64,000 nucleotides of DNA, taken from Cesiribacter sp. SM1 (GTDB lineage: Bacteria > Bacteroidota > Bacteroidia > Cytophagales > Cyclobacteriaceae). Below, in pieces: positions 36,001-43,973 of this stretch (the stretch's first letter is position 1; each line of letters begins with the position of its first letter). A program made the translations under genes and the position numbers. The notes beneath the pieces were generated by a model. It saw only the letters and a list, made by a program, of their open reading frames with translations. It was not told the origin of the DNA and did no database searches. The stretch is from positions 124,001 to 188,000 of the forward strand of contig NZ_JAHXBU010000092.1 in NCBI RefSeq assembly GCF_020178975.1, in the 5' to 3' direction.

Positions 36001-36604
36001 CCTGTGAGTTGTCTTTCGCATTGGAAGGATCCCATTTTACAATTATTTCATATTCACCGTCACCATCCAGATCGCCCACACTGCAGTCGTTGGGGCTGTA
36101 GGTGTAACTTACACCATCTGGTGTGGTACCACCAGCAGGCCGCTGCAGGGGAAGGCTTAGGTGGGAGTTCGTCCACACAGCTGCAGCCGCAGAAGCAGCC
36201 TCTTCTGTGTTGTTTATTACCGGACGTACGCTGTAGCTTTCATTCGCTGTTGTTTGATCAACATAGTTGGTAGCAGCTGTAATGGGAGCACTATTCAGTT
36301 TTGTTTCACCCCTGTAGAGGTTAAAGGCAATATCTGCGGGGTCTGTTCCTAAAACACGCCAGCTAACGAACACTTCAGAAGGGCTGGTACGAACGGCAAC
36401 CACTCCCCTGCCCAGGCTCTCCATGGTGCGTTGTGCTAGTGCCGTGGCTGGCAGTATCAGTAAAACTGCAAAAAAGAGGTAAAGCCTGTTGTTCAAGGGC
36501 GGGATTAGCTTTGTTGCTCCTTTACTACTCCTGTGAGCGTGGCTGCATAAGTTGCTGCCATATTCAGGATTAAGTAATGATGTTGTTTGTAAATGTTCCT
36601 TCAT
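33092..36604 (-). CDS. Secreted PL11 rhamnogalacturonan lyase with FN3, ricin-type and T9SS domains
   Basis: Cleaves the rhamnosyl-galacturonate backbone of RG-I by beta-elimination. Module order: signal peptide (ends ATALAQ); PL11 propeller catalytic core starting RTMESLGRGVVAVR, with calcium-binding DLDGDGEYEI, DLDGDGKAELAV and DVDGDGKDEVMYGS; three tandem FN3-like repeats each bearing FRDTDxNPSGRxR; a ricin B-like carbohydrate-binding domain with QQW motifs; and a T9SS tail starting YPNPATTNFSI. The frame opens at 36679. ATG 36604 (MKEHLQTTSL) is preferred because it gives a more plausible signal peptide. At 1170 residues it is nearly twice a bare PL11 enzyme. It is likely on the cell surface or released. 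Confidence 0.92.
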   Translation of the reverse strand: MKEHLQTTSLLNPEYGSNLCSHAHRSSKGATKLIPPLNNRLYLFFAVLLILPATALAQRTMESLGRGVVAVRTSPSEVFVSWRVLGTDPADIAFNLYRGETKLNSAPITAATNYVDQTTANESYSVRPVINNTEEAASAAAAVWTNSHLSLPLQRPAGGTTPDGVSYTYSPNDCSVGDLDGDGEYEIIVKWDPSNAKDNSQAGFTGNVYLDAYKLNGTHLWRIDLGKNIRAGAHYSQFIVYDLDGDGKAELAVKTADGTKDGAGTVIGNPEVDYRNDGGYILHGPEYLTIFNGETGAAMATTDYIPARGNVPGWGDDYGNRVDRFLAGVGYFDGQRPSLLMARGYYTRAVLVAWDWRNGQLTQRWMFDSNADGNSAYASQGNHSLSINDVDGDGKDEVMYGSMAVDDNGTGLYSTGLGHGDAQHVGDFDPDRPGLESWTAHESPAQYQGNGLWMRDARTGEQLWGVPSDRDVGRAMTADIDPRYKGYEAWGAAGALYDVKGQQISATRPGSMNFGSWWDGDLQRELLDGTTIDRWNYTSSTQERLLSAHDFGAERNNGTKANPGLSADILGDWREEVVYRHSNNSELLIFTTTIPTTHRFYTFMHDPQYRVSVAWQNVAYNQPPHTSFYVGEEMAPPPTPSITLADNTGPATPAIFLTAGAGDGKVFLGWSTLNYTLARLEVYRDTDPNPSGRVRVASLSGTVKAHVDEGLTNGTTYYYWIKGYDANGVVVNSAAASATPEGVSLPPPPAIVELAATAGDGQVDLVWSIQHVNIQQIEIFRDTDSNPSGRGRVGIVNAAATSFTDPTVTNGTTYWYWLKVIDVDGKAHGSDGVEVTPEGTTPPPPPKTVVLTASGGDRYIDLSWTVENIEDITALEVFRDTDANPSGRTRIASLRDSDRSYSDTDVVNGTTYWYWIKITDPVAITNSNGAEATPVPLDGTYTITALHSALVLDVNKGCTANSGNSNLVQQAGNNSTQQQWQLSSMGDGYYSITNMACEQALGVKAQSANAEGANILQWSNSGGANQQWAFVRLENGFYNIVNRATGLSVSVEDASTASGANVKQFSYASGAHQQFSLTPVSAAARIAFTAETHSSQQHTNTTVYPNPATTNFSIRRQGIFAYAIIDQLGRVVLQGKAEDELSTGTNLQPGFYIININAEGSKEQYKLIKN

Positions 36605-36903
36605 TGAATATAATGAATAGCGGTAAAAAAAGCTGGTATTTTGTATGTGGAGGTACAAGGCCCATAGGCTTGCCTGCATTTTTTAATGCTTGAGGCAGTC
36701 CCAAAAAAATCAGCCGGCGAAAGGAAGATGAGGGCATAAAAATCCCCTGGTGCCTAAGAAATTGACTCCTTTGGCTCCTCTGCTTACTTATAACTTTTCC
36801 CATAAACAACAGCTGCAGGAGTTGCTGTTCCGGAATAAGATAATTGTTCTATAAGGTAATTTAAAGCTGCTCCATAACGATTTATAGTAACGAATGCGGA
36901 AGC

Positions 36904-36915
36904 GCAATCGATTGT
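36904..36915 (-). promoter_or_regulatory. GCAATCGATTGT operator at the PL11 promoter
   Basis: Palindrome with one mismatch from GCAATCGATTGC. It lies two bases past the -7 box (36918-36925) in the direction of transcription, so it covers the start site. A bound repressor would block initiation. Confidence 0.7.
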
Positions 36916-36917
36916 AT

Positions 36918-36962
36918 CCAAGTTATTGAAGCATTATTCTTTCTCTATCCTGTACTGTCCTG
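36918..36962 (-). promoter_or_regulatory. Composite promoter: CAGGAYA direct repeat plus -7 box (PL11)
   Basis: Minus strand CAGGACA (36956-36962) and CAGGATA (36946-36952), then 20 bases, then TAACTTGG (36918-36925). The leader to the PL11 ATG is about 300 bases, longer than at the other sites. Confidence 0.72.
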
Positions 36963-37103
36963 TTGCAGAGAAAGAAATGGTCTATTTCTTTTTTTAGACA
37001 GCTAAAATGTTGTTTGCCGGGAATGAACGATGTGAAGCTGCAGGCATGAAAGTCCTATCGATCAAAGTCAATCTTGCTGACCCATGGAATATTAGTTACT
37101 CAG

Positions 37104-37850
37104 CTATTTCTTTAGGCAGTTGGTGAGTGGTTTCAGCTTTAGTTGCATGATGCCTTCTGCAGCCAGACGGGCAACTTCACGGGCACCGGGTTCACGCAAA
37201 TGGGTGTTATCCTGCAGGCCATCGGGGTATTTGGGGTGCTCGCCCGGTTCCAGCCACATAAAGGACTGTTTGGAGGCTTCTTCCCCTAAATCAGCGATGT
37301 ACTTGCTGGTGGCTGCATTCAGGTCAATAAGGGGTACCCGCAATTTGCGGGCAACCAGGCGGGTGAGGTCAGGGTATACACCCAGTCCATTCACCACATG
37401 ACCGGTACTATCAAAGCGGCGCATGCTGATCGAGGTCAGCAGTACAGGGTTTGCTTTCTTTTCTCTTACTTCCTCTACAAAAAGGATCAGGTTTCGCTCA
37501 TAATCTTCAGGTGAGGTGTAACGCTCCGGTTTGTTTGATCCATCATTATGCCCAAACTGGACGAAAACCCAATCCCCTTTCTCCACCTCTTCCAGCAGCG
37601 ACTGCCAGCGGCCTTCTGCAATAAATGATTTGGTGCTTCTGCCGCCAATTGCTTTGTTCACCACGCGTACGTCGCTGCAAAACAACTCCTGAAAATACTG
37701 TCCCCATCCACGCATAGGGGTCTCCTCTTCTTTATAGGTCTGCATGGTAGAATCCCCTGCCAGAAAAATGGTCACCTCTTTTTTAGTCTCAAATGCTACA
37801 GTGGTAAGGCAGATGAACAGGATGATAGTGGCTGTGTATCTCTTTATCAT
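37104..37850 (-). CDS. Rhamnogalacturonan acetylesterase (CE12, SGNH/GDSL)
   Basis: A 248-residue secreted esterase that removes acetyl groups from galacturonate in RG-I. An N-terminal hydrophobic signal (residues about 5-20) precedes FLAGDSTMQTY with catalytic Ser34. The block-III region is FVQFGHNDGS with Asn102, and the C-terminal Asp214/His217 pair lies in DNTHLREPG. The length and the AGDSTMQTY start are characteristic of CE12. It is downstream of the GH2 gene on the same strand, but a terminator lies between them, so it should have its own promoter in 37851-37908. Only a weak -7-like TAATTTGA was found there. Confidence 0.92.
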   Translation of the reverse strand: MIKRYTATIILFICLTTVAFETKKEVTIFLAGDSTMQTYKEEETPMRGWGQYFQELFCSDVRVVNKAIGGRSTKSFIAEGRWQSLLEEVEKGDWVFVQFGHNDGSNKPERYTSPEDYERNLILFVEEVREKKANPVLLTSISMRRFDSTGHVVNGLGVYPDLTRLVARKLRVPLIDLNAATSKYIADLGEEASKQSFMWLEPGEHPKYPDGLQDNTHLREPGAREVARLAAEGIMQLKLKPLTNCLKK

Positions 37851-37908
37851 AGTTCCGGGTTAGATATAATCAAATTAAGTATTTGAGGCTAAACCTGCGT
37901 ACTGATTT

Positions 37909-37942
37909 GAAAAAAGAATTCCCCGCCAGAGGCGAGGGATTC
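37909..37942 (-). terminator. Intrinsic terminator of the GH2 gene
   Basis: Minus-strand hairpin GAATCCCTCGCC/GGCGGGGAATTC (one wobble, one mismatch, three-base loop), then TTCTTTTTTC. Confidence 0.75.
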
Positions 37943-37990
37943 TTTGATGATTCTGTAAACTAAAGGAATCTCTGCTACTGATCTTTCAGA

Positions 37991-40852
37991 TCAGAATAAT
38001 TCGTTTTTTACCGGCAGGTTGTATTGTACCGGCGAGGTATTCTCGGTTTGCTGAAGTCCGAAATAGAAATATAGTGTGCGCTTGATGGGACCTTTCAGCC
38101 GGTTGAGTTCACCTGCTGGGCCAAGTGCTTTGGTGTTGGCGCTAATCCTAAGCGCCAGTTTGGTACCCAGTGGCGGTATATTATCCAGGAAGGAGATGTT
38201 ACCCGCAGGCAGCTCCGGATGCGCTTTGATTCCGGGCAGACCCCAGAAATCAAAGCGGCGTACAAAGAGGTTTTCATCCGGGCTGGCTACCAGGAACTTT
38301 CCTTCTACGGTATTGAATTCCATCCAGGTAACATCAGCAAAATAGCCTTTGAACTCGGGGTATATCCAGGGAGAGCTGCCGGTTTGGGTATCGTTGTACA
38401 GGTTTTCCCATACATTATGCAATACCCCCTGCATTCTGTTTTTCCAGACCCGATAAGGACCTTTACCTAACCATTTGGCGCCTATTACAAAATTTTCGGG
38501 ATAGGTAAAGCTGATGCCGCTAAACGGGTGCTCACCCTCCAGTTTGTATTCATACTCCAGCCCCAGCCAGCCACTGCCCCACATTTTCCAGCGGGCATAC
38601 TTCATGTCGCCGCTATAGCTGAATTCCACCACCTGGCTATCCCCTTCCCTGTATTGCTTTACCCCTGTTACCTGGGCGTTACCACCAACCAGAACAGGGC
38701 CATCGCCAAAAGAAAGCGGGTAGCTTGATTTATTTTTAAGTGCCTGGATCTTACCATCCTTTTTGTTGAACACAACTGATATCTCACCTCCTGATAAGGT
38801 AATAGTTGAATCTGTTTCAGCCAGTTCTGCTGCTTTTTTACTTTCCGTTGTTACAATGCCCTTCAGCAGCTCCTGGTTAGATTTAATATTCCATGACCAG
38901 GTATAAACCAGCTTCCCGGCCGGATCATAGGCAGAAAGCAGCAGCAGGTCATGGGCTTTCCAGTCGGCGGGGAGGTTTAGCTGAAGGCTTCCTGTAGCAC
39001 CTGCAGCAATGGCCGGGCCTGCTCCCTTTCCTTTCTTCAGGATATTATAGCCGGCAAATACCTCTCCGGGCTTCCGGTAGTTGGCCAGCTCCCACTGAAA
39101 CATGCACTGGTCGAGCCCTGTAAAATGATAGCGGTTTTCAACTTCAATCGCACCGTTAAACTGGGCTGGCAGCTCCTGCATAGAGATCTTAACTGGCGAA
39201 AACACTTCACGAACAGCCCAGAAGCTGCCTTCTTTTTCACGGTGCGGGCCGAGCAGACCATCAGGAGCATTTACGCCATTTACGTCTATTACCCCATTCA
39301 TATCGGTACGTACCAGACCTTCATCTACCAGCGCCCAAAGGAAACCACCCCCGGAGCGTTTGGCATTCCAGTGCAGCTCCCAGAAGTCGTGCAGGGAAGT
39401 ACCCCCGCCTCCATCGTTCTGGGCATGCAGAAACTCTGTTGGCATGTAAATGAGCGAATCACTGAGAATTCTCTGGCTGCTGTAGTAGTCTTCGTAATGG
39501 TTGCAGTCTATGCCATTGTAGGCATTGCCCGGCCTGTGGTGGGCATGGATCACAGGCCTGTTGGAGTGGTCGTAAAGGGCATAGTCATCCGAAAGTTCGT
39601 GGTTGTGGCCTCCTTCATTGCCGTTGCTCCAGAAGATTACGGAAGGATGATTGGCATCACGGATTACCATTTCTCGCACCAGTTTTGCCCCTGCCTCTGT
39701 ACCATAGGCGGTTTGCCAGCCGGCCAGTTCATCCAGCACATAGAGCCCCAGTGAATCGCAAAGGCTAAGAAAGCTTTTGTCTGGCGGGTAGTGTGCACAC
39801 CTAACAGCATTCATATTCATTTCCTTCATCAGCTGCACATCCATCAGGTCAATTTCCTTACTTACCGAACGGCCGGTTTCCGGCCACCACACATGGCGGT
39901 TCACGCCCTTCATTTTTATCTGCTGCCCATTCAGGTATATACCATCTCCTTTTCTGATCTCAATGGTACGGAAGCCGAACTTATCTGAAGTCTGGTATAC
40001 TGTTTTGCTGCCTTCCCTGATATAAGCAGTTAGCTTGTAGAGGTTAGGTGCTTCTGCCGACCACAGCTTGGGCGACTGCACTGTGGCTTTTAAATTTACC
40101 AGGGTGTCTGCTGATGATAGCCTGGCAGTGCTCCTGCCAACTACCCTGCCTGCGGCATCAGTGATCTCCGCTATTACCTCCTGCTTTTGCTGTGGATTTT
40201 GCAGGTGCACGTTCACAGAAAAGCTTCCGTCAGCCCTGGCATCGATTGCAGTGTGGCTAATATGCGTTTGCGGATAGGCCTCCAGGTAAACCGGACGGAA
40301 AATTCCCCCTAACACCCAGTAATCGGCCAGGCGCTCTGCATTGTTAACGGTAGGTTCGGATGACATTTTACTTACCGTTACCTCCAGCAGATTTTCACCA
40401 CCAACAATCAGTTTATCACTGATGTTGTACTTAAACCGGTAGAATGCACCCTGGTGAATAGGACCGGCTGGTTTCTCATTGATCTTCACTTCCGTATCTG
40501 TCATGGAGCCCTCAAAAACCAGGTACACTTCTTTACCTTTCCAGCTTTTAGGTACCGTAAAGCGGTGTTTATACAGCCCCTTTTCGTCGGCAAATCGAAA
40601 GTTTTTGCCGTAGGTTACATAATCACGACCATAGTTGTAGGTACCAAAGCCCTGTTGCTCCCAGTGCGAAGGCACCTGGATGGTGGTCCAGTAACCACTA
40701 TTACGACCACCGGTGCAGAAAAACTCCCATGGCACTGTGTTTTTATGATCGGTACCGGAGAGGTACTGTAGCTGGCGCTCGTTTGCTGGCTGTGCAAAAG
40801 CCTGAAGACTTAGCAATAGTAAAAGCAGTAAGAGGTGTTTTGGTGCTGGCAT
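37991..40852 (-). CDS. GH2 family glycoside hydrolase
   Basis: A 953-residue secreted beta-glycosidase with signal peptide (ends LQAFAQ). The GH2 order is visible: sugar-binding domain with PSHWEQQGFGTYNYGRD, jelly-roll and Ig-like domains, then a TIM barrel with KGVNRHVWWPETG, MNMNAVRCAHYPP and the acid/base glutamate in SNGNEGG (residue 413). A candidate nucleophile is Glu473 in YMPTEFLHAQN. A large C-terminal beta-sandwich follows. Beta-galactosidase acting on RG-I side chains, or a related beta-uronidase, would fit the context. The exact sugar cannot be read. It has its own composite promoter and terminator. Confidence 0.88.
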   Translation of the reverse strand: MPAPKHLLLLLLLLSLQAFAQPANERQLQYLSGTDHKNTVPWEFFCTGGRNSGYWTTIQVPSHWEQQGFGTYNYGRDYVTYGKNFRFADEKGLYKHRFTVPKSWKGKEVYLVFEGSMTDTEVKINEKPAGPIHQGAFYRFKYNISDKLIVGGENLLEVTVSKMSSEPTVNNAERLADYWVLGGIFRPVYLEAYPQTHISHTAIDARADGSFSVNVHLQNPQQKQEVIAEITDAAGRVVGRSTARLSSADTLVNLKATVQSPKLWSAEAPNLYKLTAYIREGSKTVYQTSDKFGFRTIEIRKGDGIYLNGQQIKMKGVNRHVWWPETGRSVSKEIDLMDVQLMKEMNMNAVRCAHYPPDKSFLSLCDSLGLYVLDELAGWQTAYGTEAGAKLVREMVIRDANHPSVIFWSNGNEGGHNHELSDDYALYDHSNRPVIHAHHRPGNAYNGIDCNHYEDYYSSQRILSDSLIYMPTEFLHAQNDGGGGTSLHDFWELHWNAKRSGGGFLWALVDEGLVRTDMNGVIDVNGVNAPDGLLGPHREKEGSFWAVREVFSPVKISMQELPAQFNGAIEVENRYHFTGLDQCMFQWELANYRKPGEVFAGYNILKKGKGAGPAIAAGATGSLQLNLPADWKAHDLLLLSAYDPAGKLVYTWSWNIKSNQELLKGIVTTESKKAAELAETDSTITLSGGEISVVFNKKDGKIQALKNKSSYPLSFGDGPVLVGGNAQVTGVKQYREGDSQVVEFSYSGDMKYARWKMWGSGWLGLEYEYKLEGEHPFSGISFTYPENFVIGAKWLGKGPYRVWKNRMQGVLHNVWENLYNDTQTGSSPWIYPEFKGYFADVTWMEFNTVEGKFLVASPDENLFVRRFDFWGLPGIKAHPELPAGNISFLDNIPPLGTKLALRISANTKALGPAGELNRLKGPIKRTLYFYFGLQQTENTSPVQYNLPVKNELF

Positions 40853-40900
40853 TGATGGATGTTCTATAGGCCTGAATCCATCAGGCTGATGTTACAGGGC

Positions 40901-40945
40901 TCAATATATAAAGTGTGTGTACTACACCTGTCCTGCCCTGTCCCG
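40901..40945 (-). promoter_or_regulatory. Composite promoter: CAGGAYA direct repeat plus -7 box (GH2)
   Basis: Minus strand CGGGACA (40939-40945) and CAGGACA (40929-40935), 20 bases, then TATATTGA (40901-40908), identical to the permease -7 box. Confidence 0.78.
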
Positions 40946-41029
40946 CATTGGAAACAGCAACAGTAGTTCTTTGGATCTTTAACTATAAATATATAGAGCA
41001 GGAATATAATTTACCTAAATCTGTATTTT

Positions 41030-41074
41030 CAGGACAGAACAGGATAGTAAGCCTTCAGGAGGAGCATATCTTTG
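41030..41074 (+). promoter_or_regulatory. Composite promoter: CAGGAYA direct repeat plus perfect -7 box (GH31)
   Basis: CAGGACA (41030-41036) and CAGGATA (41040-41046), 20 bases, then TATCTTTG (41067-41074). It is divergent from the GH2 promoter 85 bases away. Confidence 0.85.
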
Positions 41075-41083
41075 AAAACACCT

Positions 41084-41095
41084 GCAATCGTGTGC
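41084..41095 (+). promoter_or_regulatory. Operator-like palindrome in the GH31 leader
   Basis: GCAATCGTGTGC matches GCAATCGATTGC at 10 of 12 positions and begins nine bases past the -7 box, the same offset as the operator at uxaA. Confidence 0.45.
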
Positions 41096-41137
41096 ACTGT
41101 GGCTACGGTTGTATTTATGAATCTGATCTATCTATAA

Positions 41138-43621
41138 ATGATGAAGACCAACAGTTTTTTTTTAGTATTCCTCTTCCTGATGCTCTCATTTTCCGGCATG
41201 GCACAATCAGGTGTGGGTAATGTCACTTCTTCCCTGGAGCGGGATCAGAACCTTTTCAGCCTATCTGCTGAAAATGCCGATGTGCAGCTTGAGTTTGCTA
41301 CGGCAGATATGGTCAGGATCAGGACCAGCTGGAACAGAAGCTTTGAAGATAACGAACCTTATATGGTAAGCAGGTACAGCTGGGCTCCTGTTGCCGTACA
41401 GCTTACTGAAGATGAAGAAAAATTTCTGTTGAGCACAGCCAGGTTAAACATCAGGATACAGAAAGCCCCCTTTAGCCTGGAAATCACAAATCAGCAGGGC
41501 GATGTGTTACTCTCAGAACAAGCAGAGGGTGTTGCTGGTGGTGCATATAAAAATGGAGAGGTAGTTGGAAGCTTAAAAAAAATGGCTCCTGATGAGCATT
41601 TCTTTGGCTTTGGGGAGCGCATGGATTTTGTAGATCAGCGGGGCAAAGAACTGGCACTGAATGTAGGCAGAGGCGAAGGTATGCCACATATTACAGGCGC
41701 ATATAACATACTGGAAGCTAATTATGCACCGGTGCCGTTTTTCATGAGCACCAGGGGCTATGGTATATTTTTGCACAATCCTTATGCTACCCGCTGGGAT
41801 ATGGGCCACACACAGGCCAACACTTACAGCTTTGAAGCAGCGGGTGGCGAACTAGACTACTATTTTATTTATGGCCCTGATTTCCCCCAGATCCTTAACC
41901 TGTACACAGATTTAACAGGTAAATCTCCGTTGCTGCCCCGCTTTGCCCATGGCTTGCATGTAGGCACCTACAGTGGCGGCACCTGGGGGCACGAAGCCCT
42001 AACCTCTACCCAATATGTGGTAGCACTGGCACGCAGGTTCAGGGAAATGGGTATTCCGGTAGATGTATTTCACCTGGACTCTACCTGGCGTATGTTTGGC
42101 GAAAATGGCGGCAAGGGTGCCACTACCTTTGAATGGCGGGAAACCTTTAAGAACCCCAAGGCAATGTTCGATAGCCTTTATGCCATGAACATGAACATGG
42201 TTGGCCTGCATGTGCGTCCGCGCTTTGACAATGGCAAAACCCTACGGCTGCTGGATGGTGCCAGATCTCATGGATTTGTATACCCGGAAGAAAGCAATCC
42301 TGGAGAATTTGTTAACTTCTTCGATGAAAAAGCCACCGACTGGTGGTGGGAAAATGGTGTAATGAAGGTTGCCTCCTTAGGTGCCCGTTTCTTAAAAACC
42401 GACGAAGGCAGTGCTTTTGGCCGCAAAGCCAACGAAAGCGATAAAGTTGGCCCTACAGGAGCAGATGCAGAGCGCCTGCACAATATTTTTCCTATCGCCT
42501 ATGCAAAAGCACCCTACGAGCGCTTCAGCAAGCACAATGGCATGCGTGGCATGAACCACACCCGAGAGGGTTATGCGGGCATTCAGCGGTACCCTTTCAT
42601 CTGGGCAGGCGACTGGCCAAGTGAATGGCAGTACTTTGCTCCTGTCATCAGGGCGGGTATCAACATAGGTTTATCTGGTGTAGGCTACTGGTCGCACAAC
42701 ATGGGAGGCTTTGAGCATGATGCCGATCCGGAATTATATATACGCTGGGTGCAGTTTGGTATGTTCAGTCCGGTAGCCCATGTTTTTGGGATGGACCACC
42801 CCGGCTACAAGGAGCCCTGGAACTATGGAGAGCAGGCCCTTGAGAATTTCACTAAGTATGACCGGTTGCGCTACAGGCTTATCCCCTACCTCTACAGCAA
42901 TGCGTATGTGCAGCATACAACAGGCATGCCTATTATGCGGGCGCTGGTGCTGGAGCATCAGCAGGATGTAAACACCTATTCCATAGATGATGAATACCTC
43001 TTTGGCAGCGATATGCTGGTTGCCCCCGTAACCACAAAAGGCGCCCAGACAAGGGTAGTATACCTGCCGGAAGGAGAATGGTACCACTACTGGAGCGGCA
43101 AAGCCTTTAGCGGCCGGAAATACCACAGTGTACTTACCCCGCTTGACGAGCTGCCCCTGTTTGTGAAAGCAGGAGCCATAATACCCATGCAGGACGAAGT
43201 GCAGTATGATAACCGGCAAAACTGGGGCGATCTTACACTGGAGATTTTTCCCGGAGGCAGCGATACACTCGCCCTTTATGAAGATGATGGACTAAGCGAA
43301 AAGTACAGAGAAGGCTTTTACAGTGTTACAAATGTAATTTCCAGTGTTACAGATAAAGACAGGCAGATACAGCTTGAGAAAAGCAGCGGAAATTACCAGG
43401 CCCCCAAGCGTAACTACATCCTGAAAATTCACCACGCGCAGGCCCCTGCAAGCCTGCAGCTAAGCCTCAACGGTAAGAAAAAGAAAATAAAGCAAACAGA
43501 CCAGAGCAGTTTAACTACTGCCGGTGCCAGTGGATGGTACTACGATGCGGAAAATAAACTCCTCTGGATAAAAAGTGCCAAAGCAGCAAATGAGGCACTA
43601 TCAATCGTGGTTTCTAATTAA
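41138..43621 (+). CDS. GH31 family alpha-glycosidase
   Basis: An 827-residue secreted enzyme with signal peptide (LMLSFSGMAQ). The GH31 layout has an N-terminal galactose-mutarotase-like domain with HFFGFGERMDFVDQRG, then the barrel. The likely nucleophile is Asp422 in FLKTDEGSAFG and the acid/base is Asp492 in WAGDWPSEW. A C-terminal beta-sandwich follows, with LFGSDMLVAPVTTKG and FVKAGAIIPMQ. Family members act on alpha-glucosides, alpha-xylosides or alpha-galactosides. Which alpha-linked sugar of pectin is cut here cannot be determined. It is monocistronic: own composite promoter, terminator 18 bases after the stop. Confidence 0.88.
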   Translation: MMKTNSFFLVFLFLMLSFSGMAQSGVGNVTSSLERDQNLFSLSAENADVQLEFATADMVRIRTSWNRSFEDNEPYMVSRYSWAPVAVQLTEDEEKFLLSTARLNIRIQKAPFSLEITNQQGDVLLSEQAEGVAGGAYKNGEVVGSLKKMAPDEHFFGFGERMDFVDQRGKELALNVGRGEGMPHITGAYNILEANYAPVPFFMSTRGYGIFLHNPYATRWDMGHTQANTYSFEAAGGELDYYFIYGPDFPQILNLYTDLTGKSPLLPRFAHGLHVGTYSGGTWGHEALTSTQYVVALARRFREMGIPVDVFHLDSTWRMFGENGGKGATTFEWRETFKNPKAMFDSLYAMNMNMVGLHVRPRFDNGKTLRLLDGARSHGFVYPEESNPGEFVNFFDEKATDWWWENGVMKVASLGARFLKTDEGSAFGRKANESDKVGPTGADAERLHNIFPIAYAKAPYERFSKHNGMRGMNHTREGYAGIQRYPFIWAGDWPSEWQYFAPVIRAGINIGLSGVGYWSHNMGGFEHDADPELYIRWVQFGMFSPVAHVFGMDHPGYKEPWNYGEQALENFTKYDRLRYRLIPYLYSNAYVQHTTGMPIMRALVLEHQQDVNTYSIDDEYLFGSDMLVAPVTTKGAQTRVVYLPEGEWYHYWSGKAFSGRKYHSVLTPLDELPLFVKAGAIIPMQDEVQYDNRQNWGDLTLEIFPGGSDTLALYEDDGLSEKYREGFYSVTNVISSVTDKDRQIQLEKSSGNYQAPKRNYILKIHHAQAPASLQLSLNGKKKKIKQTDQSSLTTAGASGWYYDAENKLLWIKSAKAANEALSIVVSN

Positions 43622-43638
43622 AGTTAAGGGAACAATGA

Positions 43639-43671
43639 CCGCAGCTTTGCATAGAGCTGCGGCCTTTTTTT
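43639..43671 (+). terminator. Intrinsic terminator of the GH31 gene
   Basis: Perfect stem CCGCAGCT/AGCTGCGG (43639-43662) with an eight-base loop, then CC and eight T. Confidence 0.9.
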
Positions 43672-43877
43672 TAGCGCAATAACAGGGCTTTCTGCTACTT
43701 GCCATTTGAACAGTAAAGCATGATTTTCTACTCAGATCATACATGACAGCTCTGTTCCTTTTCCAGGTGTTTAGGAGATAAATTCAGCTTATGCCATATC
43801 AAAATATATGGCTAAAAACCTCATGTTCCTGCATTTGTACTGACTGCAGGACTTTTCTGAAATTATCTTATATCAGA

Positions 43878-43922
43878 CAGGATAGAACAGGATAGGCATG
43901 TATGGGCAATGCAGTAAGTTTA
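43878..43922 (+). promoter_or_regulatory. Composite promoter: CAGGAYA direct repeat plus -7 box (susCD pair 1)
   Basis: CAGGATA (43878-43884) and CAGGATA (43888-43894), 20 bases, then TAAGTTTA (43915-43922). The ATG at 43902 falls inside the spacer, so the coding start must be later. Confidence 0.82.
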
Positions 43923-43973
43923 GTGTATGACAGACAATCAAAACCTTACACCAACGCACAAACCATTTTTAAC

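Noticed and set aside
37851-37908. Possible composite promoter before the CE12 gene
   Set aside because: A TAATTTGA box exists, but the 7-mer 20 bases upstream is CAGTACG and there is no distal copy. The match is too poor to claim.
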